This document shows positions 8,541 to 16,879 of a stretch of 49,460 bases of DNA, piece by piece (within the stretch, counting starts at the first letter, position 1; the number at the start of each line of letters is the position of its first letter). A model generated the notes under the pieces. The model worked only from the letters and a program-made list of their open reading frames with translations, was not told the DNA's origin and did not search any database. Origin of the DNA: Novosphingobium subterraneum. GTDB taxonomy: Bacteria; Pseudomonadota; Alphaproteobacteria; Sphingomonadales; Sphingomonadaceae. Made by a program: the position numbers and the translations under genes. The stretch spans positions 1 to 49,460 of the forward strand of contig NZ_JRVC01000030.1 of the NCBI RefSeq assembly GCF_000807925.1, read 5' to 3'.

Positions 8541-8762
8541 ATGAACCGCCCTGCCCGCCTTACATCCAACACGATAATCGGAACGATCGAGGCTGGACCG
8601 CGCGGACCGATCTTGCGCGATGCCGAAGGCCTCGCCTGGCGGCTGCATTTTGGCGAGCAGCCGGTGCCTGAGGGTCTTCAGGGAGAGGTCAGCGTGCGCG
8701 GCAAGATCGTCCAGCCCGACCGGATCGACGTCGAATTCTGCACCCTCCTCACCGGTGACTGA
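8541..8762 (+). CDS. small OB-fold-like protein, DUF5818-like
   Basis: This 73-residue protein is taken from ATG 8541. The frame is open further upstream, but that part has an unlikely composition. The alternating strand pattern (GTIEAGPRGPILRDAEG, then a strand with W and R, then VSVRGKI) resembles the short OB-fold-like proteins called DUF5818 in sphingomonads. I cannot confirm this without a profile search. No Shine-Dalgarno stands out, so the start is uncertain. Confidence 0.5.
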   Translation: MNRPARLTSNTIIGTIEAGPRGPILRDAEGLAWRLHFGEQPVPEGLQGEVSVRGKIVQPDRIDVEFCTLLTGD

Positions 8763-9007
8763 TTGCCACTGCGGGACGAAGTTCCAGCATCCCGGACGTT
8801 CACTGGCATTTGTCTCGACAAGTCGACATGGCTTCAGCGTTCGTGACAAAGTCGATTTTGCGCAGTCGGCGCTCCGCGACTTAGGCGCAGATACCTAACT
8901 AGCGCCATTTTAGAGCGACTATTTGATAGATTTAACTTGGCGCAATATTGACAGATTCCCAAGTTTCAACAATCGTTTGCTTGGATTTGGGCTTCGGGGG
9001 CGGCTTG

Positions 9008-9199
9008 ATGCGAATGCAGCGACTGCTGATCGATCGAAGCACACTGGACCTGATCACATCCGATGCCCGGGACTTCCTCAATGTCCTCGATGCCGCAGGC
9101 CTTCTCCAGGCCTCGGCGATGATGCGGGACGTCCTTGAGCAACTCGCGCTCGACCGCTTGCACCTGCCCGACGATACCAGCGAGGCAGGTCCGAACTAG
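9008..9199 (+). CDS. small helical protein, unrecognised
   Basis: This 63-residue protein is taken from ATG 9008, which has a G-rich stretch (GGGGGCGG) upstream. The frame is also open back to a TTG at 8948. It is predicted helical, with Leu and Met in a heptad-like spacing. It ends 2 bp before the stop of the converging regulator gene. The 245 bp before it (8763-9007) contain a short palindrome TCGAC-AA-GTCGA near 8815 and no supported gene. Confidence 0.5.
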   Translation: MRMQRLLIDRSTLDLITSDARDFLNVLDAAGLLQASAMMRDVLEQLALDRLHLPDDTSEAGPN

Positions 9200-9201
9200 G
9201 C

Positions 9202-10002
9202 CTATCTGAGGTTGGCGGCGGGCACCCCGAACGGGATTGTCCGCCCGTCGGCACCCGGCTCGCGGGTCCCCTGGCCGTAGAGCCTGCCTTCGAACTCGAA
9301 GGTCGGCGCAAACCGGACGATGGTAGCAGTCTCGCTCGCCTCACGCCCGACCAGGTCCGCGATCGTAGCCAGCACCGCCTCTCGCGACGAGTAGATGTCC
9401 TCGCGCATCAGCAGCCGCGCCATCGAGCCCGATCTCTCGGCAATTGCGGACGCAATCTTCTGATGCATGCGGAACGACTGCTCGGCATCTTCCGCTCGCT
9501 GCGACCAGACGATCCGGCGGTGGAGCGCATTGGGAAGCACCATGCGCGCCATGTCCGGTATCTGGGGGATGCGCGACATGCGCATAACCTCGACGTGGAA
9601 CCTGAGGTTCTCGATGACTACGCGCTCGAGTGAGTCCGGATCCTCGGGCATTGCTTCCCTGGCCTCTGCGGCGAGCGCGGAAAGCAGCGAGATCTCGGCA
9701 TCGCTGGCCCGCTCGGCCGCACGGAATGCGGCGAGGCCTTCGAAATTGGCGCGCATCTCGAACAGGTCCTCGACCTCTTCGCGGCCCCAGGCGCGCACGG
9801 CAAAGTCGCTCCGGCCCTGGCGGATGAGGTAGCCTTCATGGGTGAGCGCACTCAGCACTTCGGCGACCCCGGCAGGGCGGCAATCGTAGACTTCGCCGAC
9901 CTCGGCCTTGCTGATCGCCTGTCCCGGAAGGTAGCGCGCAGACAGGACCCCGAACCTGATTTCGAGGAACATGAGTTCGGAAAGAGACTGTGCTCTGGTC
10001 AA
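9202..10002 (-). CDS. GntR/FadR-family transcriptional regulator (FCD domain)
   Basis: This protein has an N-terminal winged helix (about residues 5-70, with SLSELMFLEIRFGVLS and the ALTHEGYLIRQGR wing region) followed by an all-helical FCD ligand-binding domain. TTG 10002 is chosen because GGGAGG lies just upstream of it. An in-frame ATG at 10059 would add 19 poorly conserved-looking residues. In the FCD domain two of the usual metal-binding histidines are visible (LRFHVEV and RMHQKI), but the usual Asp and third His are not, so metal binding may be altered. It diverges from a second FCD regulator and probably controls the intergenic region at 10003-10135. Confidence 0.8.
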   Translation of the reverse strand: MTRAQSLSELMFLEIRFGVLSARYLPGQAISKAEVGEVYDCRPAGVAEVLSALTHEGYLIRQGRSDFAVRAWGREEVEDLFEMRANFEGLAAFRAAERASDAEISLLSALAAEAREAMPEDPDSLERVVIENLRFHVEVMRMSRIPQIPDMARMVLPNALHRRIVWSQRAEDAEQSFRMHQKIASAIAERSGSMARLLMREDIYSSREAVLATIADLVGREASETATIVRFAPTFEFEGRLYGQGTREPGADGRTIPFGVPAANLR

Positions 10003-10135
10003 TCGACCTCCCTCATGGGTGAGTTCTGGCTCACCGCATTGTTTCGTACTTCCTAGCATAATATCGTTCTGATTTCCGAATCCGGGAGCTTCGCATTATC
10101 CCCATTTGGTCGTCGTTCGGGTTTTTGGGGCAGCA

Positions 10136-10822
10136 GTGGCCAAAGCAAAATTGCCAGTCATGACAACGATTGCCTGCCCGGAGCAGATGATCTTTGCCGT
10201 GCTGCGTGAGCCCAGCAAGCGGCGGCGCTATGACAGTGCGGCCGATATTCCCGGCCTTCAGGGTCTCGATCCCGCCGAGGCAGAGCGCCTGGCACTTGAA
10301 CTCACCGATCTTGGCCTCATTGCGCGTGACCATGGCCGCTACACCATCATCGACTGGAGCGTTGACCGGATCACCGAGCACCTGGCGCTGGCCGGTGCGA
10401 TCCAGGCCTTGGCTGCGGCGCAAGTGGCGAGTCTGCACAGCAAGGCGGATTTCAGCCATCTCGAGACTCTGAATTCGGCGCTCAAGACCTTCGATGACAT
10501 GGATGCGGCAAACCTGCTCCAGGGAGCCTACATCGACTACCAGTGGCACCTAGAACTGGTCCGTCTGAGCGGCAATCGGGCGGCGCTTTCCGCTTATGGC
10601 AAGGCGGTTCCGCCGGCGGTCTGGATCGCCGGAGCCAACTACTTCCAACTCGATGAAGCACGCAGCTCCTTGGTCGAGCACGACCGTCTGGTCGCCTACA
10701 TGAAGGCGGGCGACACTCTGCGCGCGCGCGATGCCGTCTCTTTCCATGTCGAGGAAGCGGCCGCCCAAATCCGCCGCGCCGGCGCGGCGCGGATCGAGAG
10801 CTATCCTGGCAAAGGCACCTGA
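10136..10822 (+). CDS. second FCD-domain (GntR-like) regulator
   Basis: This protein of about 228 residues starts at GTG 10136, behind GGGG. ATG 10160 is a possible alternative. The first 70 residues are consistent with a diverged winged helix (LALELTDLGLIARDHGRYTI). The C-terminal part is an FCD domain with the full metal-ligand pattern visible: Asp-x3-His in IDYQWHLEL, His in VEHDRL and His in SFHVEE. It is divergent from, and paired with, the FCD regulator at 9202-10002. Two regulators of the same fold facing each other between the traI and traG modules suggest joint control, possibly of transfer in response to a small acid. The ligand is unknown. Confidence 0.72.
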   Translation: MAKAKLPVMTTIACPEQMIFAVLREPSKRRRYDSAADIPGLQGLDPAEAERLALELTDLGLIARDHGRYTIIDWSVDRITEHLALAGAIQALAAAQVASLHSKADFSHLETLNSALKTFDDMDAANLLQGAYIDYQWHLELVRLSGNRAALSAYGKAVPPAVWIAGANYFQLDEARSSLVEHDRLVAYMKAGDTLRARDAVSFHVEEAAAQIRRAGAARIESYPGKGT

Positions 10823-10826
10823 CTTC

Positions 10827-10842
10827 CAGCGCCGCGGCGCTG
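10827..10842. repeat. perfect 16-bp palindrome
   Basis: CAGCGCCGCGGCGCTG is fully self-complementary and lies 5 bp after the FCD regulator stop. It may be an operator or part of a hairpin terminator, but no T-run follows. A second weak stem, GAGCC/GGCTC, lies about 20 bp downstream. Confidence 0.45.
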
Positions 10843-10926
10843 CGAGGAGAGGGGGTGCGAGCCTTGTGTGGAGGGCTCGACCTGCTGCTGGCACATGATT
10901 GAAAATCCAGTCCGTTCGGGGTAATC

Positions 10927-11148
10927 ATGGCCAGGGCGAGGAGACCCTCGATGGACCATGATCGCTACGGACTTGATGGAATGCCGATTTACCCGCGACC
11001 TGGTCACTTTGACCATGTCACGGGGGTCAGACTCCCTACGTTTCGCGGCAAATCCAAGACCATGGGCCGTTGGCCAGCAATCGTGCTCGTGGCTCTGATG
11101 GTGATAGTCGGGATAGCGTTGGCTTCGGCCTCTCACCTGTTCGGTTGA
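10927..11148 (+). CDS. small single-pass membrane protein, unrecognised
   Basis: This 73-residue protein has a GGGG Shine-Dalgarno 6 bases before ATG 10927. The N-terminal 45 residues are polar and basic, and residues 49-68 form one membrane helix (IVLVALMVIVGIALASAS), which predicts a cytoplasmic N-terminus. It converges with traG and ends 3 bp from the traG stop. The role is unknown. Confidence 0.6.
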   Translation: MARARRPSMDHDRYGLDGMPIYPRPGHFDHVTGVRLPTFRGKSKTMGRWPAIVLVALMVIVGIALASASHLFG

Positions 11149-11151
11149 AAG

Positions 11152-14100
11152 TCAGGTTCGTCTCTTAGCAACATGCAGGTGATCACGCTCGGGCTTGTCA
11201 GGGAAGCGCTCGAACTGAACGGCATATCCGTCACCAAGCCGTGACCGAACCTGCGAAGCCCAGCGCTCGCCCTGCTCGTCTGAAATGTTGTTGCCCCTGA
11301 AGTCCAGAGCGCGATCGTCATAGTGCGCTGACCCGGCCATGTGCTGGCTGCTGTCATTGCCCGACGTCACCACCGGGGTTGGCAGGCCAAGCGAACGGGC
11401 CTCTTCAGCCACCACTCCCATTGCGGGCACAAGGTCTCCATCCATGCGGCCGAGCCTCGCGCCAGGCTTGACCTTGATGCCAAGGTCGCGCGCAAGGGCG
11501 GCGCCATCGACTGGACCATCGGGCACCGCGAGCAGCGTGCCGCCTTCGAGCGGCGAAGGAACCAGCCCCTCCGTGCGCGGGGCGGATGGAAGCGCAGGCG
11601 TTTGCGGCATACCGAGATCGGCATTGGTCCCAAGCGATCCCACGCCAGCGATCCCGGCAACATCGCTGAGTTCGTCGATCCGGTGAGCGCGCAAGTCACC
11701 CATCAGGTCGTCCATTATATAGGTGATGGCCTGGTCGCGGCGCGTCACATCCCGATAGTCGAGCCGCGGGTTGGAGAGATCGGGCAGGTGCCACTCCGGG
11801 TGCTCGCGCTGGAGTGTCTCATAGCGATCCTGGATCAGGTTGGACATGTCGCTCGAGATCTGGAAGCCGTGGCTTTCGGCGTAACTCGCCTCTGACATCA
11901 TCCGGCTGCCGATCTCGCGGTAGCGAGCAGCAGCGGCGCGCCGTTCCTCGGCCTCGCCAATCCGCCAATCGCTGCCATCGGTGCTGGTTCGCGAACGGCT
12001 ATGGTCAGTGTAGTCCGAGCTCTGGCTGTAGGTGCCCGAAGACTGGATATCGCCGCTCGACCCGCTGACCACCATGCGATCGCTCGTCTCGTCGGATTTG
12101 TCGGTGCCGCGCGTGGTCTGGTTCGTTGCTGAACGCTCGGATCCTGCGCTGGCATTATCGCCGCTTTCACGGCGACCGGAAAGAGAGCCGGAAAGAGAGG
12201 CAGACACGCCGCTACCCACTTCCGATTCCAGAGGGGTGCCGACCGTTCCGGTACCAGTCAGCGACAAGCCTGAACCAAATGTGCGACTGCTGAAATCGCT
12301 CGATGAGCGGTTATTGCCCTCGCGAAGGATCAGGTCGTTGTTAGTGACCTCCCGCGTTGAGCTGCCTTTGGCGCCTTCGACGACGACGTTGCCGCCCACA
12401 TTGTGAGTGTCCGATGCCCGCGAACCGCTTTCGCGCCGCGCTCCCGACACATCGCTGGTCGCGGTGACCGCGCTGCCAAACTGGCCTTTCGAGCTGGTCC
12501 AACTGCTTGAGGTGCCGTTTTCGATCTTGTCGGCCTCATTGAGATACCATTGGCCCTGGGATCTGAGGTCGGTCGCATAGCCCCGCGTCATCGTGGGCTT
12601 GAACGGCAATTGGGACATCGCTGCATTGGTGTCGATCACCGAATAACCCGAGCCATATTCGTTGAACATGCGCCCGTCCGCTTCGCGGAAGCCAGAATGC
12701 CCTGCACCTGCCAGCAAGTTCGGCGCCTGATTCCACTGCGACATCTGCCGGTTGTCTGCGTTGAGATTGCCGTAGCTGACATCGCCATAGGCGTAGTTGC
12801 CGGTGGTCCGCTCGAGCGCCGCGGCATCCGAGCCAGCCTGGACCGGGGCGAGCATCGAGCCAAGGTTGTTCGCAACCGACATGGTTCCGCGCATGACCAT
12901 CAGCGCCAGCATCGGCACCGACAGCATCAGGAACCCCGCCATCGTGGCGATGTCCTGATTGACCGCATCGATTCCCGCCCAGTTGGCGAGGTTCACGCTG
13001 CCTGCTGAAACCGCTGCGGTCTGGGAGGCCAGGCGGTCCATGATGAACGAGTGGATGAGAACGTAGATCGGTCCCCAGGCCGAGAGGTAGAAGAAGCCCG
13101 AGAAGTAGCCCTTCAGGGTCGCGATGCCGGTGCGCGGGAACAACAGCAGCGGGAAGACGATCGGGAACAGAGCGTAAAAGACCACGGTCAGGACCACGCC
13201 AAGCACCGGAATCCAGATGAGCCCCTGCTCGGCTGCCGTCGTCATCGCGTTGCGGGTCTGGGTGTCCGCGCGCTGGAGCGCGAAGGAATCGGCATCGGCA
13301 TTGCCGAAGTCGAGCTGGGCGGCCTCGAAAGCGTCGACCATGCTCTTCTGCTTGAAGAACTGGTTACGCGTCATCGCGGTGCCGGTGAGCAATTGCGAGA
13401 CCACCGGCACGTCGGCGGCGAGCTTTGCCCCTGCCGCGGCCTCGGTGAGCTTGGGGTACATCGTATGCGCAAATGGCAGCGCATAGGCGTTGATCTGGTT
13501 GTCCCACTGGTTGTTGATCAGCGTCCAGGCCTGCGCACAGGTCTTGCCCTCGATATCGACCGTGCCGGTGCCGGTATCGGTCAGGTACTTCATGCCGCGG
13601 TTGGTTGCGGCATTGACCCCGAGTTCGGCCCAGAGGTCGGGCGCTTCGCTCAGCAGCTTGAGGCTCTTGGTGCCAAGCAGGATGTCGTAATAAGCGCATT
13701 GCTTGAGATAGCCGTCGACATTGGCCTTGAACACCGGATCGCGGATCTCGAACCCGCGCGCCTTGTCCCACATCCGCGCGCCGTAAACGAAGCCGCCGGT
13801 CGAGTAATTGAGCGCAGCAGGCATGACGAAGACTGTCTCGGCCGTGCGGGTCAGGTAGTCGCTGATCTGGCTGGTGAACGAGGCCATGGCTGCGAGCCCG
13901 ATCGGCACGTTGGCGACCGTGGCGGGCGCAAGCCCGGGATTGACACGGTCGGTGACCTTCACCGTCACCGTCGGGACCATCAACACGGTGTAGATCAGCG
14001 TCGACTGGATGAACCAGCGAAACCACGCGCGCCAGTCGAGGTCCATCGCGGTAATGAGGAGCGCGTAGATCAGCCCCATCACCATGACGACGCGGATCAG

Positions 14101-14193
14101 CGACTTGAACCCGCCCGAGCCGGTCCAGGCGGCGATCGCGTTGAAGGTGTTGACGAGGTAGTCGCCGCCCCCGACCGTGAAGACCTCGAGCAT
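11152..14193 (-). CDS. traG: TraG-like mating-pair stabilisation protein with a C-terminal M15-like domain
   Basis: This is the last gene of the transfer operon and encodes 1013 residues. The N-terminal half is the TraG_N membrane domain, with several hydrophobic segments (about residues 30-50, 60-80, 330-370 and 380-440). The middle (about 500-800) is a long Ser/Gly/Asn-rich polar region. The last 130 residues differ from that: GSAHYDDRALDFRGN near the end, followed by DHLHV, gives His957, Asp964 and His1005/1007. This matches the His-x6-Asp...His zinc pattern of M15-type D,D-peptidases. In F, TraG acts in pilus assembly, mating-pair stabilisation and entry exclusion. A peptidoglycan-active tail would be an addition. 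The start lies 12 bp after the traH stop. Confidence 0.9.
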   Translation of the reverse strand: MLEVFTVGGGDYLVNTFNAIAAWTGSGGFKSLIRVVMVMGLIYALLITAMDLDWRAWFRWFIQSTLIYTVLMVPTVTVKVTDRVNPGLAPATVANVPIGLAAMASFTSQISDYLTRTAETVFVMPAALNYSTGGFVYGARMWDKARGFEIRDPVFKANVDGYLKQCAYYDILLGTKSLKLLSEAPDLWAELGVNAATNRGMKYLTDTGTGTVDIEGKTCAQAWTLINNQWDNQINAYALPFAHTMYPKLTEAAAGAKLAADVPVVSQLLTGTAMTRNQFFKQKSMVDAFEAAQLDFGNADADSFALQRADTQTRNAMTTAAEQGLIWIPVLGVVLTVVFYALFPIVFPLLLFPRTGIATLKGYFSGFFYLSAWGPIYVLIHSFIMDRLASQTAAVSAGSVNLANWAGIDAVNQDIATMAGFLMLSVPMLALMVMRGTMSVANNLGSMLAPVQAGSDAAALERTTGNYAYGDVSYGNLNADNRQMSQWNQAPNLLAGAGHSGFREADGRMFNEYGSGYSVIDTNAAMSQLPFKPTMTRGYATDLRSQGQWYLNEADKIENGTSSSWTSSKGQFGSAVTATSDVSGARRESGSRASDTHNVGGNVVVEGAKGSSTREVTNNDLILREGNNRSSSDFSSRTFGSGLSLTGTGTVGTPLESEVGSGVSASLSGSLSGRRESGDNASAGSERSATNQTTRGTDKSDETSDRMVVSGSSGDIQSSGTYSQSSDYTDHSRSRTSTDGSDWRIGEAEERRAAAARYREIGSRMMSEASYAESHGFQISSDMSNLIQDRYETLQREHPEWHLPDLSNPRLDYRDVTRRDQAITYIMDDLMGDLRAHRIDELSDVAGIAGVGSLGTNADLGMPQTPALPSAPRTEGLVPSPLEGGTLLAVPDGPVDGAALARDLGIKVKPGARLGRMDGDLVPAMGVVAEEARSLGLPTPVVTSGNDSSQHMAGSAHYDDRALDFRGNNISDEQGERWASQVRSRLGDGYAVQFERFPDKPERDHLHVAKRRT

Positions 14194-14205
14194 CTCCGCC
14201 GCCCC

Positions 14206-15660
14206 TTACTGGACCTGGCTGCCGAGCGTGCGCGAGAAGCGCAGCGCGGCCGACATCTGGGGCGAGAGCTGGGTACGCAGGGTCTTTTCGAGCATCTGCG
14301 TGCGCTGGATCAGCGCAAAGGTCTGGTCGAAGCGCTGCGAGGTGCGCGCCGCGATCCCGAGGAAATTGCGCCGGGTCTCGTAAAGCCCCTCGCGCCATTC
14401 GCGTAAGCTATCCGCATCAGCCCCGTTGAAGTCCGAACGCGCGTTCACTGCCATGTCGATGAACCGCATGGTCATGGTGGTGACGAGATCGACCGCGACT
14501 ATTTCGGAAAGGTCGTTGATCTCCTGCGCGGAGATGCCGAACTCGGCCGCTGCGCTCACGGTGATGATCTTGTAGACCGGCACGCTCGCCATGCCGAGGA
14601 GCTGGATCTCGGCCGGGGTCAACGAGGCGCCGGGATCGCGCACTTTCAAGGCCATGCTCTCGATCAGCGTGCGCACCCGCGCCTTGATCGCTGCATTAGG
14701 CCCGATCACCATGTCGATCTCGCTCGGCGCCATGCACTTGGCGCTATCGCCGCCGCAGCTCCAGTATTTGTGCGGGGTGGAAGAGGTGCCGTCGAGCATG
14801 GCGCTGATCAGCGCCGGGTCGGCCGGGCCGATGAACTGGACCCTCGGCTTGCCGCCATTACCGGCCGGATCGTAGATCACGGTCCCGACGAGGGTCATCA
14901 GGAACTCGCGGAACTGGGTGTCGAACCCACCGTATTTCTTGCCCAATGCCGCCCAGGTGTAATTGTTGGGCATCCCGGCCTGTTCCTTCATGTCCGGGTC
15001 GGAATTGGCGCTTTTCAAGGCTTCGCGCTGGCCGCCGTTGTTGCACTGCTGGCGCGCGCGGGCCCAGTCGGAGACCGCGCCCTGACTGTTGGCGATCGCC
15101 TCGCAGATGACCGAACTCGCCGTATCGCTCTTCGGCCAGAGGCCGCCGACCAGCGCCTGCGCGGTCTCGCAGGACGAGATGTTCATCTGGTTCATCTGCT
15201 GAACCTTCTGCGCCAGCTCATCCATGACCTTGCCGATCTCGGGCGAGATCGTGTCGATCGCGAGTTTGAAGGCAAAGCCGAGCGCGTTGTTCGCGGTCGC
15301 TTTCAGCATGGCGACAAGTTCGGCGGTGTTGATGAACGAGAACGACCCGGCAAAGAGGTCGATGCCGCCGCACCCGGCGCGCGCGTGGGGCAACTGGAGG
15401 TTGAAGGGCTGGATGTTCTTTTGCGGGAAGCGCGACCAGACCGAGCCCATCGAATAATAGCCCGCCGACTGGCCCTGGTAGGCGCTGGGACCGGTGACAT
15501 TGGCCTGGACGCCCATGTCGGACATGAAGCTCTGCATCTCGCCTTCGACCCCGGCCGAGGCGGGTGTGGGCGAAGCGAGCAGAACCGCGGCACCGAGGAC
15601 TGTGCCAAGTGCGCGGCGCGAGGCTCCATGGAGGCGGCGGGCGAAGCGACGGGCGCGCAT
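14206..15660 (-). CDS. traH: TraH conjugative pilus assembly protein
   Basis: This 484-residue periplasmic protein works in F-pilus extension with TraF, TraW, TraU and TrbC. The true start is ATG 15660, which overlaps the traF stop as ATGA. The open frame continues upstream, but that part is out-of-frame traF sequence. A basic N-terminus with two Arg-rich stretches leads to a signal peptide ending near TPASAG (about residue 36). Cysteines are scattered through the middle (AGCGG, ISSCE, SVICE), in keeping with a disulfide-bonded protein. The C-terminal third is helical. Length is close to F TraH (458). Confidence 0.9.
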   Translation of the reverse strand: MRARRFARRLHGASRRALGTVLGAAVLLASPTPASAGVEGEMQSFMSDMGVQANVTGPSAYQGQSAGYYSMGSVWSRFPQKNIQPFNLQLPHARAGCGGIDLFAGSFSFINTAELVAMLKATANNALGFAFKLAIDTISPEIGKVMDELAQKVQQMNQMNISSCETAQALVGGLWPKSDTASSVICEAIANSQGAVSDWARARQQCNNGGQREALKSANSDPDMKEQAGMPNNYTWAALGKKYGGFDTQFREFLMTLVGTVIYDPAGNGGKPRVQFIGPADPALISAMLDGTSSTPHKYWSCGGDSAKCMAPSEIDMVIGPNAAIKARVRTLIESMALKVRDPGASLTPAEIQLLGMASVPVYKIITVSAAAEFGISAQEINDLSEIVAVDLVTTMTMRFIDMAVNARSDFNGADADSLREWREGLYETRRNFLGIAARTSQRFDQTFALIQRTQMLEKTLRTQLSPQMSAALRFSRTLGSQVQ

Positions 15661-16472
15661 CAGTAGTCGCTCCCCACCTTGACCTGCGTCAGCTGGAAGA
15701 CGCGGTCCATGATCTCGTCCTGGCTGAGGATTCCGTAGCCGATCGGCATCGGCTGCTTGGTGACTGAATCGAACAGCACCAGCGCGGGCACCTGGCGGTC
15801 GGTGCCAAGCCCGAGCTTCTCGTATTGCCCGCTGTCGACCATGTAGCCGGGGAAGGTCGAGGAAGGTCCGCCATCGGTGGAGACCGCGAGCACCGCGAGG
15901 CCGTACTTGTCCGAGACGGCTTTGAGGATCGGCGAGAAGATGTCGCAGGCGCCGCAGCTCGAGGCGAAGAAGTAGAACACCCCGTAGCGCTGCGAGAGAG
16001 TGGCCATGACCCGGTCGCGGTCGGTCTTGCGCTCGTCGATCCAGGCGCGCTTGCCGAGCGTCGAGACCGGGCGCTGCAGCGTGTAGTCGAGCCCGGGATC
16101 CTGCCACAGCGCGCGCTGCCAGACGTCGGCGAACATCGAGGAGCGGTCGAGCTGTTCGCGCTGGAAGCGGACATAGGCGGTGACGTTCTCCGGGCTCGGC
16201 TCGAGGATCGCGCGCGCCTTCAGTTCTTCAAGCTGGGTCCCGATTGCGGCCAGTCGCTCGCGCGCTGGTGGCTGCGCAGCAGCAGCTTTGCGCGGCTCCT
16301 CCTTGGGCTTCTCGCAGTAGAACCAGGTGCCGAGCTTCCTCTCCTTGCAGTAGAGCGCGTCCTCGGACTGCCGCACCTCGACACCGTCGCCCTCGGAGGC
16401 GCGCAGCGGTGCGGTCCCGGTAAGCGCGACGCTGGAGGCGGCAAGCAGGGCAATGCATTGGCGGTGGTTCAT
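15660..16472 (-). CDS. traF: TraF, thioredoxin-like pilus assembly protein
   Basis: This 270-residue protein has a signal peptide (cleavage near LRASEG, residue 26) and a C-terminal thioredoxin fold. Unlike F-plasmid TraF, it keeps a CxxC active site, Cys173-Gly-Ala-Cys176, in FFASSCGACDIFS, so it is probably an active oxidoreductase. Expected partners are the cysteine-rich TraN, TraU and TraH encoded alongside. The start overlaps the preceding wHTH gene stop by 4 bp and its stop overlaps traH. Other Cys residues (42 and 53) lie in the N-terminal region. Confidence 0.9.
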   Translation of the reverse strand: MNHRQCIALLAASSVALTGTAPLRASEGDGVEVRQSEDALYCKERKLGTWFYCEKPKEEPRKAAAAQPPARERLAAIGTQLEELKARAILEPSPENVTAYVRFQREQLDRSSMFADVWQRALWQDPGLDYTLQRPVSTLGKRAWIDERKTDRDRVMATLSQRYGVFYFFASSCGACDIFSPILKAVSDKYGLAVLAVSTDGGPSSTFPGYMVDSGQYEKLGLGTDRQVPALVLFDSVTKQPMPIGYGILSQDEIMDRVFQLTQVKVGSDY

Positions 16473-16879
16473 GATCCGCTCCTCTCGAATTCCTTGATCA
16501 GTGACATGAAGACGCCGAGGTCGAGCAGCCGGCGGCCGCCATCGAGCAGGCGTACAAGCGCGCAGTAGAAGCCGGACAGCGCCTCGCTCCCGGCATCGGC
16601 GATCGTGTAGGTTCCGGCCTCAAGTCGCGCCCATCCCCGCCGGACGATGGCATCGAGCTGCGCGCTGAGGCTGCGCGCGCGAACCGGGTGGTCGAACCAG
16701 GCCGAGATTTCGGCAGCGATCCCGCGCGCGGTCAGCGGCCCCTTGCGAGCGAGCGCCATGCCGACGCAGAACTCCAGCACGGTCAGATCGGGGGCTGCGG
16801 CGTAGGCCCCGAACGCGACCACGCGCGCGCCGCTTTCGGGCACAGGATTCGTGGCGGGCTCAGGGCTTGTGCGCGGCAT
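16469..16879 (-). CDS. winged-helix-like protein inside the tra operon
   Basis: This 136-residue protein is taken from ATG 16879, which lies inside the last codons of traN (20-bp overlap). It is soluble, with no signal peptide. Residues 35-100 give a helix-helix-helix-wing pattern (LTVLEFCVGMALARKGPLTA, then SLSAQLDAIVRRGWARLEAG with a short TYTIAD strand), like PadR/MarR-type winged helices. A cytoplasmic, probably DNA-binding protein between periplasmic assembly genes is unusual and may regulate the operon. The structural reading is inferred; no named family was recognised. Confidence 0.65.
   Translation of the reverse strand: MPRTSPEPATNPVPESGARVVAFGAYAAAPDLTVLEFCVGMALARKGPLTARGIAAEISAWFDHPVRARSLSAQLDAIVRRGWARLEAGTYTIADAGSEALSGFYCALVRLLDGGRRLLDLGVFMSLIKEFERSGS

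Noticed and set aside
13051..14406. A 451-residue plus-strand open frame opposite traG and the end of traH
   Set aside because: Same reason: an antisense shadow with repetitive charged composition, while TraG membrane segments read cleanly on the other strand.
15661..16107. An N-terminal extension of TraH of about 149 residues
   Set aside because: The frame is open but runs over traF in another frame. The signal peptide and ATGA junction fix the start at 15660.
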